In this document: in pieces, positions 25,586 to 34,466 of the stretch
Position numbering within the stretch: position 1 is the stretch's first letter
Layout: each line of letters starts with the position of its first letter
Source: an uncultured Parabacteroides sp.
GTDB taxonomy: Bacteria; Bacteroidota; Bacteroidia; Bacteroidales; Tannerellaceae
Assembly: GCA_944325345.1 (NCBI GenBank)
Contig: CALUZV010000008.1
Coordinates: 78,645 to 142,644 of the forward strand
DNA: 64,000 nt
Direction of reading: 5' to 3'
Program-made: the position numbers and the translations under genes
The notes under the pieces: generated by a model
Database searches by the model: none
What the model saw: the letters and a program-made list of their open reading frames with translations, nothing else
What the model was told of the DNA's origin: nothing

Positions 25586-26752
25586 TTAGAATAATTTGTT
25601 TGTACCTTCGACTAATTTACCCATAGCCCAGACAGCCCGGACGTTCAAATCGCGGTCGAGAATCATGATGTCGGCATCCTTTCCGCGTTGGAGCGTCCCC
25701 TTGCGGTCGGCCACGCCCATAATCCGAGCAGGCGTCTCCGAGGCCATACGTACAGCATCCTCCAAAGGAATCTCAGCCTTCTGCACCATCGTGCGGATAA
25801 GTCTGTCCATCGTCGCGATGCTACCCGCAAGAGCCGAGCGGTCTGCCAGCTTGCAAACCCCATCCTCGATGATAACACGCGGGTCGAAAGCCACCTGGCT
25901 ATCGCTTGCGGCACAAGCGAGCGCGTCTGTAATCAGGCAAGTTTTCTCAACGCCTTTAATCTTATGCACCAAGCGGAGGATAGTCGGGGGGACGTGGATG
26001 CCATCGGCTACGACCTCGACCGTCATGTCGTCCATCAGGTAGATGCTCTCTACCGTGCCCTCGTATTTATATTCGCGGCGTTTATGGAAGCCCGGCATGG
26101 CGTTGTAGAAATGCGTCGCGTGGGTATAGCCTGCCTCGTAAGCTGTGTAGATATCCTCGAACTCGGCCTGCGTATGCCCCACGGCCGCAAGGACACCTTT
26201 CGATGTGATATACTTGCCAAACTGCATGGCGCCGGGGAGTTCGGGGGCGGCATCCCATCGCTTGATGCAGTGTGTCTCCTCGAGCAGGGGGATATACTCT
26301 TCGGGGTCAGGGTTCTTGATGTTCTCAGGCATCTGTCCACCCGCCATCTTGAGATTGAAATAATGCCCTTCGAGGTGGAGACCCAAGACAGGGCTATCAG
26401 GTTCTGCCATCAACTTTTCTGTCGTTTCGGCTGCCGCACGAATCATAGGAATCGTCGAAGAAGAAAGTGTTGGGAAAATACTTGTCGTCCCATGCTGCAT
26501 GTGAGCGGCAATCGCGGTTCGGAAAGCATCCTCAGAACCTTCCATGAAATCGCGTCCGCCACCTCCGTGGACATGTATTTCCACTCCGCCGGGAACGATA
26601 TACATACCTTTGGCGTCGATAAGAGTCGCGCCGACAACCGCCAAGTCGCAGTTCGTAACTTCGAGGATTTTGTTGTCTCGAATGAGTACCGAACCATCTT
26701 TAAGCCATCCCTGTGGCGTCAGGATAAGGCCGTTGATAATCTGGAGTAACAT
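25586..26752 (-). CDS. nagA: N-acetylglucosamine-6-phosphate deacetylase, paralogue 2
   Basis: This 388-residue amidohydrolase is clearly homologous to the downstream nagA along its full length. Motifs: HVHGGGGRDF, LHLEGHYFNLKMAGGQ, VGHTQAEF, THATHFYNAMPGFHKR, DGIHVP and ITDAL. The Pro of the usual EGP motif is His here, close to the metal site, which may change substrate preference. It is the first gene of the nagA pair, with a possible TAATTTTG -7 box on the minus strand at 26790-26797. Confidence 0.9.
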   Translation of the reverse strand: MLLQIINGLILTPQGWLKDGSVLIRDNKILEVTNCDLAVVGATLIDAKGMYIVPGGVEIHVHGGGGRDFMEGSEDAFRTAIAAHMQHGTTSIFPTLSSSTIPMIRAAAETTEKLMAEPDSPVLGLHLEGHYFNLKMAGGQMPENIKNPDPEEYIPLLEETHCIKRWDAAPELPGAMQFGKYITSKGVLAAVGHTQAEFEDIYTAYEAGYTHATHFYNAMPGFHKRREYKYEGTVESIYLMDDMTVEVVADGIHVPPTILRLVHKIKGVEKTCLITDALACAASDSQVAFDPRVIIEDGVCKLADRSALAGSIATMDRLIRTMVQKAEIPLEDAVRMASETPARIMGVADRKGTLQRGKDADIMILDRDLNVRAVWAMGKLVEGTNKLF

Positions 26753-26789
26753 ACTTCGTAATTTAGGTTGAATTGCGTTTGCGCGATGA

Positions 26790-26797
26790 CAAAATTA
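26790..26797 (-). promoter_or_regulatory. Possible -7 box of the nagA pair
   Basis: TAATTTTG on the minus strand, 38 bases before the ATG. No -33 box is seen. The rest of the 333-base gap (26753-27085) is AT-rich and holds only this and the rubrerythrin promoter. Confidence 0.45.
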
Positions 26798-27014
26798 GAA
26801 ACTTCTTAATAAAAATGAATGCGATTCCTTCGATTTTTTCTGCAGACACTTCAATTTTGTCGGTAAGGAATCAGATATATTATATAAGGTATATATCTAT
26901 AAAAAGAAAGAGACAAGGCTATGCCTTATGAATAGAAGGCTATCAGTTATGCGGTTAGCATCGGAAAAATAACTCTTGTCTATTGCCCGATAAAATTTAT
27001 TTATGGACGAATGC

Positions 27015-27045
27015 TTGTTTTTTGAATAAAAAAGTCCCACCTTTG
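27015..27045 (+). promoter_or_regulatory. Probable promoter of the rubrerythrin gene
   Basis: TTG at 27015-27017, a 20-base spacer and CACCTTTG (one base off TAnnTTTG) at 27038-27045, 40 bases before the ATG. Confidence 0.55.
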
Positions 27046-27085
27046 TATTGCGATTATAAAACAACAAATTTAATTTTTTATAGTG

Positions 27086-27640
27086 ATGAAAAAGAAATGG
27101 ATATGTACAGTTTGCGGTTACGTTCATGAAGGAGACGAAGCTCCTGATTTCTGTCCGCAGTGCAAGGCTCCGAAGAGCAAGTTCAAAGAATTAGTAGAAG
27201 CTGAAGGCGCATTGACGTTTGTCGATGAACACGTTATCGGCGTAGCAAAAGGTTGCGACGATGAAATGATCAAAGACTTGAATGCTCACTTCAACGGCGA
27301 ATGTTCCGAAGTCGGCATGTATTTGGCGATGAGCCGTCAGGCCGACCGCGAAGGTTATCCCGAAGTAGCTGAAGCCTTCAAGCGTTATGCTTGGGAAGAA
27401 GCTGAACACGCTGCCAAGTTCGCTGAACTCTTGGGCGACGTTGTTTGGGATACCAAGACAAACCTCGAAAAGCGTATGCACGCTGAGGCCGGCGCTTGCG
27501 AAGACAAGAAGCGTATCGCAACTCGTGCTAAGCAACTGAATCTGGATGCTATCCACGATACAGTTCACGAAATGGCTAAGGACGAGGCTCGCCACGGCAA
27601 AGGCTTCGAAGGTTTATACAACCGCTATTTCAAGAAGTAA
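27086..27640 (+). CDS. Reverse rubrerythrin
   Basis: This 184-residue non-haem iron protein reduces hydrogen peroxide in anaerobes. The rubredoxin-like domain is at the N-terminus ([12 protein letters not shown] and FCPQCKAP, four Cys) and the ferritin-like four-helix domain follows ([29 protein letters not shown] with the di-iron Glu/His ligands). Classical rubrerythrin has the opposite order, so this is the reverse type. ATG at 27086 is preferred over GTG at 27083. Codon use suggests strong expression. A strong terminator follows. Confidence 0.92.
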   Translation: MKKKWICTVCGYVHEGDEAPDFCPQCKAPKSKFKELVEAEGALTFVDEHVIGVAKGCDDEMIKDLNAHFNGECSEVGMYLAMSRQADREGYPEVAEAFKRYAWEEAEHAAKFAELLGDVVWDTKTNLEKRMHAEAGACEDKKRIATRAKQLNLDAIHDTVHEMAKDEARHGKGFEGLYNRYFKK

Positions 27641-27669
27641 TCGGTAGTATTAGACAGTTAGGTTAGTGA

Positions 27670-27709
27670 ATGTGCTAACAGGCGTTGGGGCTTGTTAGCA
27701 CATTTTTTT
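27670..27709. terminator. Terminator between rubrerythrin and trmD
   Basis: The 11-bp stem ATGTGCTAACA/TGTTAGCACAT (27670-27680 with 27693-27703) is followed by a run of seven T on the plus strand. Confidence 0.88.
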
Positions 27710-27726
27710 GTGTCCGTACTTAAGTC

Positions 27727-28401
27727 TTATCGCAGTAAATCCGGCCTCAACCTTGCCGTCCTCTCCTGCGCCTGCTGCAGTCGCCACTCTTCTATCTTCC
27801 GTTGGTGGCCGGAGAGGAGGACGTCGGGGACTTTCCAACCCTTGTAATCCGCCGGGCGGGTATAGACGGGCGGAGCAAGGAGATTGTCTTGAAACGAATC
27901 GGAGAGTGCACTCTGCTCGTCGCCGATAGCTCCGGGGATGAGGCGCACCACAGCGTCGGCGATGATAGCCGCCGCCAGTTCGCCACCGGTGAGGACATAA
28001 TCTCCGACGGAAATCTCGCGCGTAATCAGATGCTCGCGTATCCGATAGTCGATTCCCTTGTAATGTCCGCAAAGGATGATGATATTGTTGAGCAGAGACA
28101 TACTGTTGGCTATCTGCTGGTTGAACGTCTCCCCATCGGGCGAGGTATAGATGACTTCGTCGTATTCGCGCTCGCTCTTCAGCGCGGAGATGGCGCGGTC
28201 GATGGGTTCGATTTGCATCACCATGCCCGCCTCGCCCCCGAAGGGGTAGTCGTCCACGCGCCGCCATTTGTTGGTCGTGTAGTCGCGCAGGTTGTGGAGA
28301 TGGATTTCTACCAGGCCCTTGTCTTGTGCTCGCTTCAGGATGGAGCAATTCACCATTCCGTCGATCATTTCCGGAAGTACCGTCAGGATGTCTATTCTCA
28401 T
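27727..28401 (-). CDS. trmD: tRNA (guanine37-N1)-methyltransferase
   Basis: This 224-residue SPOUT enzyme makes m1G37 in tRNAs reading CNN/CGG codons. The ATG at 28401 gives [12 protein letters not shown], the standard start. The knot motifs [24 protein letters not shown] and [15 protein letters not shown] are present. The reading frame extends to 28428, but that start lies too close to the upstream stop and lacks conservation. It is 19 bases downstream of the flavoprotein gene and likely in its transcript. Confidence 0.95.
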   Translation of the reverse strand: MRIDILTVLPEMIDGMVNCSILKRAQDKGLVEIHLHNLRDYTTNKWRRVDDYPFGGEAGMVMQIEPIDRAISALKSEREYDEVIYTSPDGETFNQQIANSMSLLNNIIILCGHYKGIDYRIREHLITREISVGDYVLTGGELAAAIIADAVVRLIPGAIGDEQSALSDSFQDNLLAPPVYTRPADYKGWKVPDVLLSGHQRKIEEWRLQQAQERTARLRPDLLR

Positions 28402-28420
28402 GTCTATGTGTAGGATAAGT

Positions 28421-28963
28421 TTATGCAAAAGATTTTCCCAGTTCGTAAGCCTTCGCGGGGAAGTCCGTCCGCTCGATATCCTCGCGATGGTAAACGCCGA
28501 AAGCGACGAGCGAGCCGCAGTTTTCCCATTTCAAATAGTTACATATACTTTGGAAATGCGCCTTCATCGCGTCGGCCACCGCTTCCGTATCATCGGCAGC
28601 CGAGACAAGCAGCAAAGCCTTCTTCGGTTTGGAACGGAGTTGTTCGTTGATGGCATAGAAGCGGTCGATGACCGTTTTGATTTGTGCCGACAACCCGAAA
28701 TAGTAGGTCGGGGAAACGAAGACCACCGCCTCGGCCGCCAGCAGGTCGGGCTTCACAATCTCCATATCGTCGATAAAGACGCACTGCGAATCGTTGCTCC
28801 GGCAATATTCGCACCCCATGCAGGGCGAGATGCGCTTGTTCTGAGCCGCATCGAAACGCGACACCTGATGCCCCGCTTCCCGTGCGCCACGGATAAACTC
28901 GTCGGCGAGCAGGGCCGAAGTCCCTTGATGGTGCGGACTTCCGGTAATAACTAAGATATTCAT
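28421..28963 (-). CDS. NADPH-dependent FMN reductase / iron-sulfur flavoprotein-like
   Basis: This 180-residue flavodoxin-fold protein has [17 protein letters not shown] (FMN phosphate loop, residues 5-21), then CMGCEYC plus a fourth Cys (about residues 48-61), the compact cysteine motif of iron-sulfur flavoproteins. The flavin-ring segment [18 protein letters not shown] follows. It probably carries out two-electron transfer to an unknown partner. It heads the transcript that includes trmD. Confidence 0.87.
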   Translation of the reverse strand: MNILVITGSPHHQGTSALLADEFIRGAREAGHQVSRFDAAQNKRISPCMGCEYCRSNDSQCVFIDDMEIVKPDLLAAEAVVFVSPTYYFGLSAQIKTVIDRFYAINEQLRSKPKKALLLVSAADDTEAVADAMKAHFQSICNYLKWENCGSLVAFGVYHREDIERTDFPAKAYELGKSFA

Positions 28964-28989
28964 ATCGCTTTGTATTAAAAATCGCAGGG

Positions 28990-28997
28990 CAAATGTA
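28990..28997 (-). promoter_or_regulatory. -7 box TACATTTG for the flavoprotein-trmD unit
   Basis: An exact TAnnTTTG match on the minus strand, 27 bases upstream of the ATG at 28963. Confidence 0.55.
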
Positions 28998-29261
28998 CGA
29001 AATAAAGCGGTACACTGGATAGAAAATTCTATGAAACGTGCTCGGTGCTGATTGACAAATGTTTGAAGATGGGTGTGGCCAGGGAAAATGATCGTTTTTT
29101 TTGGTCATCCATACTCCTAATTTTTATGTTTTACAACATAAATGCTAATTTTCTTATATAGAAATGCTTGCACATTTAATTTTTTGCCTACATTTGCCGT
29201 CGGAATCCTCAAAAACGTGGCCAATTTAATTGATGGATTATTCCGCCACCGCTTTTGAGAT

Positions 29262-29536
29262 TCTTAGAAAACTGTTTGCCAGCGTTTTCGACTGGATTTG
29301 CAAGCGAAGAAAACAGTTTGCTGACATCAAAAATCGAGTTTCAAGTTCCGCAAAGTGTTTGCCGACGTGGAAAATTGGGTTTTGGTTCAAAGAAAACAGT
29401 TTAGCGGCATAAAAAAATTGAGTTTCAAACGAAGAAAACAGTTTGCTGAGGATGAAAATCGAGTAGAGGGTCCCGGCAAACAGTTTGCCAGCTTTGAAAA
29501 TTGAGTTTTGAAGGTAGAAAACAGTTTGGCGAGGTA
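29262..29536. repeat. Tandem array 3, 41-42-bp period (7 copies)
   Basis: The landmark GTTTG (or GTTTAG) starts at 29274, 29316, 29357, 29399, 29441, 29483 and 29524, spacings 42, 41, 42, 42, 42, 41. Units share AAACAGTTTGCC and an AAAATnGAGTTT block. The array lies between divergent genes, in a 791-base gap that also holds a family-B repeat. Confidence 0.88.
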
Positions 29537-29546
29537 GTCAGAAGGT

Positions 29547-29698
29547 ATTCCAACCCGAATGAAATGAGGGTTATAAATAGCCGTAGGTTTCAACCTACGG
29601 TGTCGGTGTTGGAATTCGATGCGCGGTGCTCGTTATACGATGCGCGGTGCGCGGTGCGTACCTACGGCTATTTATAACGCCGGCCGATGCCCGGCGTT
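29547..29698. repeat. Family-B palindrome (copy 2) and nested inverted repeats
   Basis: The palindrome CCGTAGGTTTCAACCTACGG is at 29581-29600. Its left flank (ATGAGGGTTATAAATAG) matches the copy at 3020-3095. A 19-base arm at 29570-29588 is repeated exactly inverted at 29660-29678, followed by the hairpin AACGCCGG/CCGGCGTT (29677-29698). GATGCGCGGTGC is directly repeated in between. Confidence 0.8.
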
Positions 29699-29754
29699 GA
29701 GATACCTTTAGATAGACTTTATTTTTTAATTAACAATTTAAATAGTAGTGCGAT

Positions 29755-32709
29755 ATGAAAAAGATTTTTACTTTGATAGCTTTAATGCTGATGGCTCCTT
29801 GGATTGGATGGGGGCAAGAGAAAAGTGGTTTTACTATTGAGACAGGTCAGGGAGAATACGATGCGGGGAGAAAAGAATTAACGATCACCCAAAATGCAAC
29901 CATAAGTAATTCAGAAGCGACAGAAGATGTACTTATTATTGACGGAGGAAGTGAAAATGTACCTCTTGAAATAACTTTAAATGGAATAAACATAAACCGA
30001 ACGAATAAAAGCCCAAATGTTCCGGCAATCAAAATTGCCTCAGGGAGCTATGTAAAGTTTATATTGCAAAAAGAAAATAGCATAGCGACAAATACGGAAC
30101 AAGGGACGGATGCAACGACAGGTGTCATAACTTTAGAGTATAAAGACAATCCTTCTTCATTAACTATTACTGGTCAAGGGACATTAAATATTACAGCTAA
30201 TAGTGGTATAAACGCTATTGCAGGACAAGGTTCCGTGATTAATATAGAAAACGGAACGATAAAAGCCAATAGTGGAATAGGAGGATTAGAATCTACTGTT
30301 ACTGTTTCCGGAGGAAATATTACTATTGATGATAAAAAAGGTTGTACTGCTTGTATAGGAAATGGCAAGTCTGTTTCTATTTCCGGAGAATCAACTAATA
30401 TTACGCTGAAAAATCCACGTGTAGGAATAGATGCAGATGATATTGATATCGTAGAGAGTGAAATAAATATCACTTATGGTGCAGATTATACAAAAATCGG
30501 AACAGGTATCACCTATTCCAACAGTTTAGAAATGAGTGATTGTAAATATGTAATCACAGAAGAAAGAAGTGAAGTAAAAGCAACTGGTATATCAGCAAGT
30601 GCAGGAACATCTGAAATTTCTAATTGCAAAATGGATATGCTCGTTCGGAATGGCATAAGTATAGAAGGTAGCACTTTATCTATAGAAAAAACAGAAATCA
30701 ATATAAATGCTCTTCAATATCCTATTGTCGCCACCTCTACTGAGGTATCAGTAAATAGTTATCTGTCTTTGAAGTCTACAAAAAAACAAGGGGGATATCC
30801 TGGAATCGGGGGAACGTTAAAAGTAGATGGAAGTAGTTATATTATTGCTGATTCTGATTCAGACTCCAGTACAAAAACAGAAACAAGTTGTGGCATCGAA
30901 GATAAGAAGCGTGGAAATTGGACAGGTATTGTTCTTGAGAGTACGAACATAGATGATTTTGTAAGCGGCTATGCCTATGGAAATGTTACCTTAGGTAGTG
31001 ATTTTGAATTGAATGAGAATGATCAATTGATATATTGCGAACCTACTAATTTAGAATTTGGCCAATACAACATAATAAATAACGGCTCTGTATGTATTGC
31101 TAGTGAATATGAAGATAAAGGTATCGAAGAACGGATTGATAAAGGAAACGGAACGGGTACTTATTATTATGGAATATTCTTTGAAAATGATGGCTTAGAA
31201 ATTCCATATAGCTTACAAGATAAGATGGATAGATATGGTCATACCATAGGAGATATTCTTATATCTATAGATGATAAATCAGATCTTGTGCATAGAAAAG
31301 TACATCCACAGAATTCTAATCAAGAAAATGGAAATATGGTATTTGGTTGCGAACAAAAAGATATTACATTAGCTATTAACAAAGATTGGATATGGCCAAA
31401 TGACGGTAAACCAAAATATGATGGAGGCTATACTGTTAAAAGTTTCGATGTAAAAACTAAGAAGGATGGAAAAGTGATAGCTACAGGAGTTACTTCTTTT
31501 GAAATGCCAGCCGAAGCTGTGGTTATTTATAATTTGAAGATTGAAGGGTATAAATTGTCTTATGAATTAGCTGATGATTTAGTAGGCAAAACAGTAGATG
31601 TTATATTTAAAGATCAGAAACAAAATGTTATAGAATCTGCAGCTGAAGATGATTTGATTTGGATTTTTATAATGGCTCCAGGATATGAGTCCTTTGATAT
31701 TACTGATATAAAAGCAGAATCTTCTGCCTATATAGGCTCGGGTGACCAACCTGCATTTCAAAGTAGCTATTCGAATGATAAATGCAAAGTATATGTTTTC
31801 CCTTCAATGCCCAAAGGCGATGTTACTTTTGTTATTACAGGAGATGCATCCAATCCAATACCTTTTAAGGTTTCAATTGATGAGAATATCCAAAATGGAG
31901 AAGTAACAGCTTCAAAAGAAGATGGAACTGATGCAACAGCTGAAACTACAACGATTTATTATAAAGATGAAATTGTCGTCAAAGCAACTCCAGAAGAAGG
32001 TTATGAGCTTAAATCACTCCAATATAAATATACTATTGATGGTAAAGAGACTGTAGTTGATATAACGGATTATGACCAGAAATCCGGTACATATAGTTTC
32101 TTAATGCCAGCAGCTAACGTAACCATCACCGCCACCTTCGAAAAGATAGAAACCGGCGGCGATGACGACAACGAAGGCAGCATCTCTACCAAATGCTACC
32201 AACTCTTCTTGGCCGACCAAGATTTCTACCTGAATGACGAATACGATGCCGAGGGCTTGGTGCTCTACTCGCTCCACGACAAGCGATATACGAAGGCTGG
32301 TAGCAGCTTCACCATCTGGTTCGAAAAGTACGGCGAAGTAAACGAGGGTGCCCGCGTCTTCATCAGCAACCGCGCGAACGGAGAATATAAGGAAGTAAAG
32401 CTGGATGAGGTCAGCGGTTATTACCAGATTCGCAATGTGCAGAGTAACATTTATGTGAAGCTCTATACGGAAGAGGGATTCCCGGTTGCGAATGAAAACA
32501 TCGAAGCGACAGAAGCCCGCGCATACGCCCAAGCTAATAAGATTGTGGTGATTACTCCGGAGCCGACGGAGGTACAGATTATTTCGATGGCAGGCGCCGT
32601 AGTGGCAACTGCGCAGGTGGCCGGACAGCAAGAGTTCGCCAATCTGACGGAAGGCGTTTACATTGTCCGCATGGGCGAGAGCATCGTGAAGTTGCAAGTA
32701 AGAAATTGA
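29755..32709 (+). CDS. Large secreted/surface repeat protein, compositionally chimeric
   Basis: This 984-residue protein has a Sec signal peptide (residues 1-20, IGWGQ). Residues about 25-400 look like a right-handed beta-helix: many short strands with Ile/Asn/Gly, such as ITISNSEATEDVLIIDGG. Three later modules each end in a MP-x2-xV-x-I/F motif (near residues 583, 684 and 783), like Bacteroidetes beta-sandwich repeats. The last 75 residues end in EVQIISMAGAVVATAQ and GVYIVRMGESIVKLQVRN. This resembles a C-terminal sorting or attachment beta-sandwich (T9SS-like or DUF6383-like; not decided). DNA up to about 32100 is AT-rich, while the last 600 bases are GC-rich like the neighbours. It is probably an adhesin or surface-structure protein. 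Confidence 0.75.
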   Translation: MKKIFTLIALMLMAPWIGWGQEKSGFTIETGQGEYDAGRKELTITQNATISNSEATEDVLIIDGGSENVPLEITLNGININRTNKSPNVPAIKIASGSYVKFILQKENSIATNTEQGTDATTGVITLEYKDNPSSLTITGQGTLNITANSGINAIAGQGSVINIENGTIKANSGIGGLESTVTVSGGNITIDDKKGCTACIGNGKSVSISGESTNITLKNPRVGIDADDIDIVESEINITYGADYTKIGTGITYSNSLEMSDCKYVITEERSEVKATGISASAGTSEISNCKMDMLVRNGISIEGSTLSIEKTEININALQYPIVATSTEVSVNSYLSLKSTKKQGGYPGIGGTLKVDGSSYIIADSDSDSSTKTETSCGIEDKKRGNWTGIVLESTNIDDFVSGYAYGNVTLGSDFELNENDQLIYCEPTNLEFGQYNIINNGSVCIASEYEDKGIEERIDKGNGTGTYYYGIFFENDGLEIPYSLQDKMDRYGHTIGDILISIDDKSDLVHRKVHPQNSNQENGNMVFGCEQKDITLAINKDWIWPNDGKPKYDGGYTVKSFDVKTKKDGKVIATGVTSFEMPAEAVVIYNLKIEGYKLSYELADDLVGKTVDVIFKDQKQNVIESAAEDDLIWIFIMAPGYESFDITDIKAESSAYIGSGDQPAFQSSYSNDKCKVYVFPSMPKGDVTFVITGDASNPIPFKVSIDENIQNGEVTASKEDGTDATAETTTIYYKDEIVVKATPEEGYELKSLQYKYTIDGKETVVDITDYDQKSGTYSFLMPAANVTITATFEKIETGGDDDNEGSISTKCYQLFLADQDFYLNDEYDAEGLVLYSLHDKRYTKAGSSFTIWFEKYGEVNEGARVFISNRANGEYKEVKLDEVSGYYQIRNVQSNIYVKLYTEEGFPVANENIEATEARAYAQANKIVVITPEPTEVQIISMAGAVVATAQVAGQQEFANLTEGVYIVRMGESIVKLQVRN

Positions 32710-32809
32710 TACGTTCTGTATCAATATGATCGTTTATAATTTTTAAGTTTTGCACGGGAGGAACGGGCCGCGAGGTTCGTCCCTCTCTCATTTTGTACGG
32801 TGGGTAAAA

Positions 32810-32844
32810 CAAAAAAGGAAGAAAACCTTTCGGCTTTCTTCCTT
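32810..32844 (-). terminator. Terminator of tRNA-fMet
   Basis: On the minus strand AAGGAAGAAAGCC-gaaa-GGTTTTCTTCCTT (32844-32816) is followed by TTTTTTG, a strong intrinsic terminator just after the tRNA. Confidence 0.82.
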
Positions 32845-32852
32845 CTGATGTG

Positions 32853-32924
<72 letters not shown>

Positions 32925-32953
32925 ATGTCAGCAATCTTTCTCGATTGCGGGTG

Positions 32954-32983
32954 CAAAGGTACGCATTATTTTGGAAAATGCAA
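32954..32983 (-). promoter_or_regulatory. Consensus promoter of tRNA-fMet
   Basis: On the minus strand TTG (32983-32981), a 19-base spacer and TACCTTTG (32961-32954), 29 bases before the tRNA. Confidence 0.75.
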
Positions 32984-32995
32984 GGGAAAAGAAGA

Positions 32996-33098
32996 AAAAT
33001 TGAAGAATGAAGAATCAGGGAGCTTTCGGAACTCATAATTCATACTTCATAACTCCCTAAAATTCTTCATTCTTCATTCCTCATTCTTCATTTCTCAT
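32996..33098. repeat. GAAGAATGAAGAAT inverted simple repeat
   Basis: Words of the type GAAGAATGAAGAAT at 32999-33015 and AGGGAG are complemented by CTCCCT and ATTCTTCATTCTTCATT at 33053-33090, forming a loose long hairpin just after the cbpM stop. The same words occur near 5490, 17795 and 56520. Confidence 0.6.
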
Positions 33099-33378
33099 AA
33101 ATCCTCAGCCTGCTCCTCAAATGCCGTATCTCTTCCTGCATTTCCTCGATCCGTCCGAGCAAGTGATGGATGGCATCGATACCCTCCATGTTAATCGAGA
33201 GGTCGTAATACATACGGGTGTATTGTTCCAAGTCCCGCAGCTGGGAGGCGGGGAAATAACGCTCGCCTTCCACATCCTGCACGTCGAGCAAGCCGCCTTC
33301 CTCGAGCATGATGATGAACGACGGGTCTATATGGCATTTCTCGCAATATTCATTGATGATAATCCAATCGGTCTGCAT
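33088..33378 (-). CDS. cbpM: Chaperone modulator CbpM
   Basis: This 96-residue MerR-like helical protein binds the J-domain of CbpA and restrains its co-chaperone activity. Features are an N-terminal winged-helix-like part (IINEYCEKCHIDPSFIIMLEEGGLL) and a C-terminal coiled coil (IEEMQEEIRHLRSRLRIYEK). It follows cbpA by 18 bases on the same strand, as in many bacteria. Confidence 0.88.
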   Translation of the reverse strand: MQTDWIIINEYCEKCHIDPSFIIMLEEGGLLDVQDVEGERYFPASQLRDLEQYTRMYYDLSINMEGIDAIHHLLGRIEEMQEEIRHLRSRLRIYEK

Positions 33379-33396
33379 AATGATTCGTTTTTTTAG

Positions 33397-34302
33397 TTAT
33401 GAAAGACTTTGTATTTTGCGGAACAACTCCTTCTGTTCCTCGCTCAGGTGCGTCGGGATGTCGATGCTATAAGTTACAATCAGGTCGCCAAACGAACCTT
33501 CCTGTTTATAGACCGGGAATCCTTTCCCCTTCAGGCGCACCTTCGTATTGTTCTGCGTGCCGGGGGCGACTTTCAGTTTGACCTTCCCGTTCATCGTCTC
33601 GATAATCGTCTCGCCACCGAGGATAGCGGTGTAGAGGTCGAGGGGCGCGGTTACATAGAGGTCGTCTCCTTCGCGATGGAAACGTGCGTCGTCGTCGATG
33701 ACAAAGGTGATGTAGAGGTCGCCTGCCGGTCCTCCGTTCATGCCCTCGCCACCTTGTCCGGCCAGTTTGATGGTTTGCCCGTTGGCCACACCAGCGGGGA
33801 CGGTGATACGGAGCTTCTTGCCATTGACGGTGAGGATTTGCTTGTGCGTCTCGTAGGCATCCTGAAGGGTCAGATGCAATTCAGCCGTATAGTCTTGCCC
33901 CCGGTAGCCATAGCTCCGTTTGCGTTTGCCACGCGAACCGAACAACGATTCGAAGAAGTCCGAGAAGCCCTCCGTGTCGCCCGATGTGGACCACGAAGTA
34001 TAAGTCGTGCCGTCGTTACTGAAATTTTGTCCGAAGTTCGTGCCATATTGTTGCTGCTGAGCATTAAATTCGTCAGCATGTTTCCAATTCTCGCCGTACT
34101 GATCGTATTTCTTCCGTTTCTCAGGGTCGCTCAGCACCTCGTTGGCCTCGTTTATCTCCTGGAACTTCCGCTGGGCGGTGGGGTCGTTCGGGTTCAGGTC
34201 GGGATGATATTTGCGGGCTAATTTTTTATACGCCTTTTTGATATCATCTTGCGAGGCGTCTTTGCTTACGCCCAAAATGTTGTAGTAATCAATATAAGCC
34301 AT
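33397..34302 (-). CDS. cbpA: DnaJ-type co-chaperone CbpA
   Basis: This 301-residue Hsp40 has an N-terminal J-domain (residues 3-70) with the HPD tripeptide in [11 protein letters not shown] Gly/Phe/Ser-rich linker follows (about 75-125), then the two C-terminal peptide-binding domains (about 130-300: [15 protein letters not shown] and [22 protein letters not shown]). The cysteine zinc finger of true DnaJ is absent, so this is the CbpA type. It stimulates DnaK and is probably controlled by the CbpM encoded just downstream. Confidence 0.93.
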   Translation of the reverse strand: MAYIDYYNILGVSKDASQDDIKKAYKKLARKYHPDLNPNDPTAQRKFQEINEANEVLSDPEKRKKYDQYGENWKHADEFNAQQQQYGTNFGQNFSNDGTTYTSWSTSGDTEGFSDFFESLFGSRGKRKRSYGYRGQDYTAELHLTLQDAYETHKQILTVNGKKLRITVPAGVANGQTIKLAGQGGEGMNGGPAGDLYITFVIDDDARFHREGDDLYVTAPLDLYTAILGGETIIETMNGKVKLKVAPGTQNNTKVRLKGKGFPVYKQEGSFGDLIVTYSIDIPTHLSEEQKELFRKIQSLS

Positions 34303-34425
34303 ATATAATACTGTTTTTAATTTTCATGTCGGTCTATGCAATAAACATTCCAGCCAGCCGATTGGACGATTAATTATTCTTAAAAAAATTTACCCCTCAA
34401 GTAGGCTTCGTATCGGGGAAAAAGC

Positions 34426-34433
34426 TAACTTTG
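34426..34433 (+). promoter_or_regulatory. -7 box TAACTTTG of the acyltransferase gene
   Basis: An exact TAnnTTTG match, 33 bases upstream of the ATG at 34467. Confidence 0.5.
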
Positions 34434-34466
34434 CGCTATTCATAACATTTAAAAAATCTAATAGAC

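Noticed and set aside
29230..29593. Small frames in the gap before the large surface protein
   Set aside because: Encoded by array 3; no start context or conservation signal.
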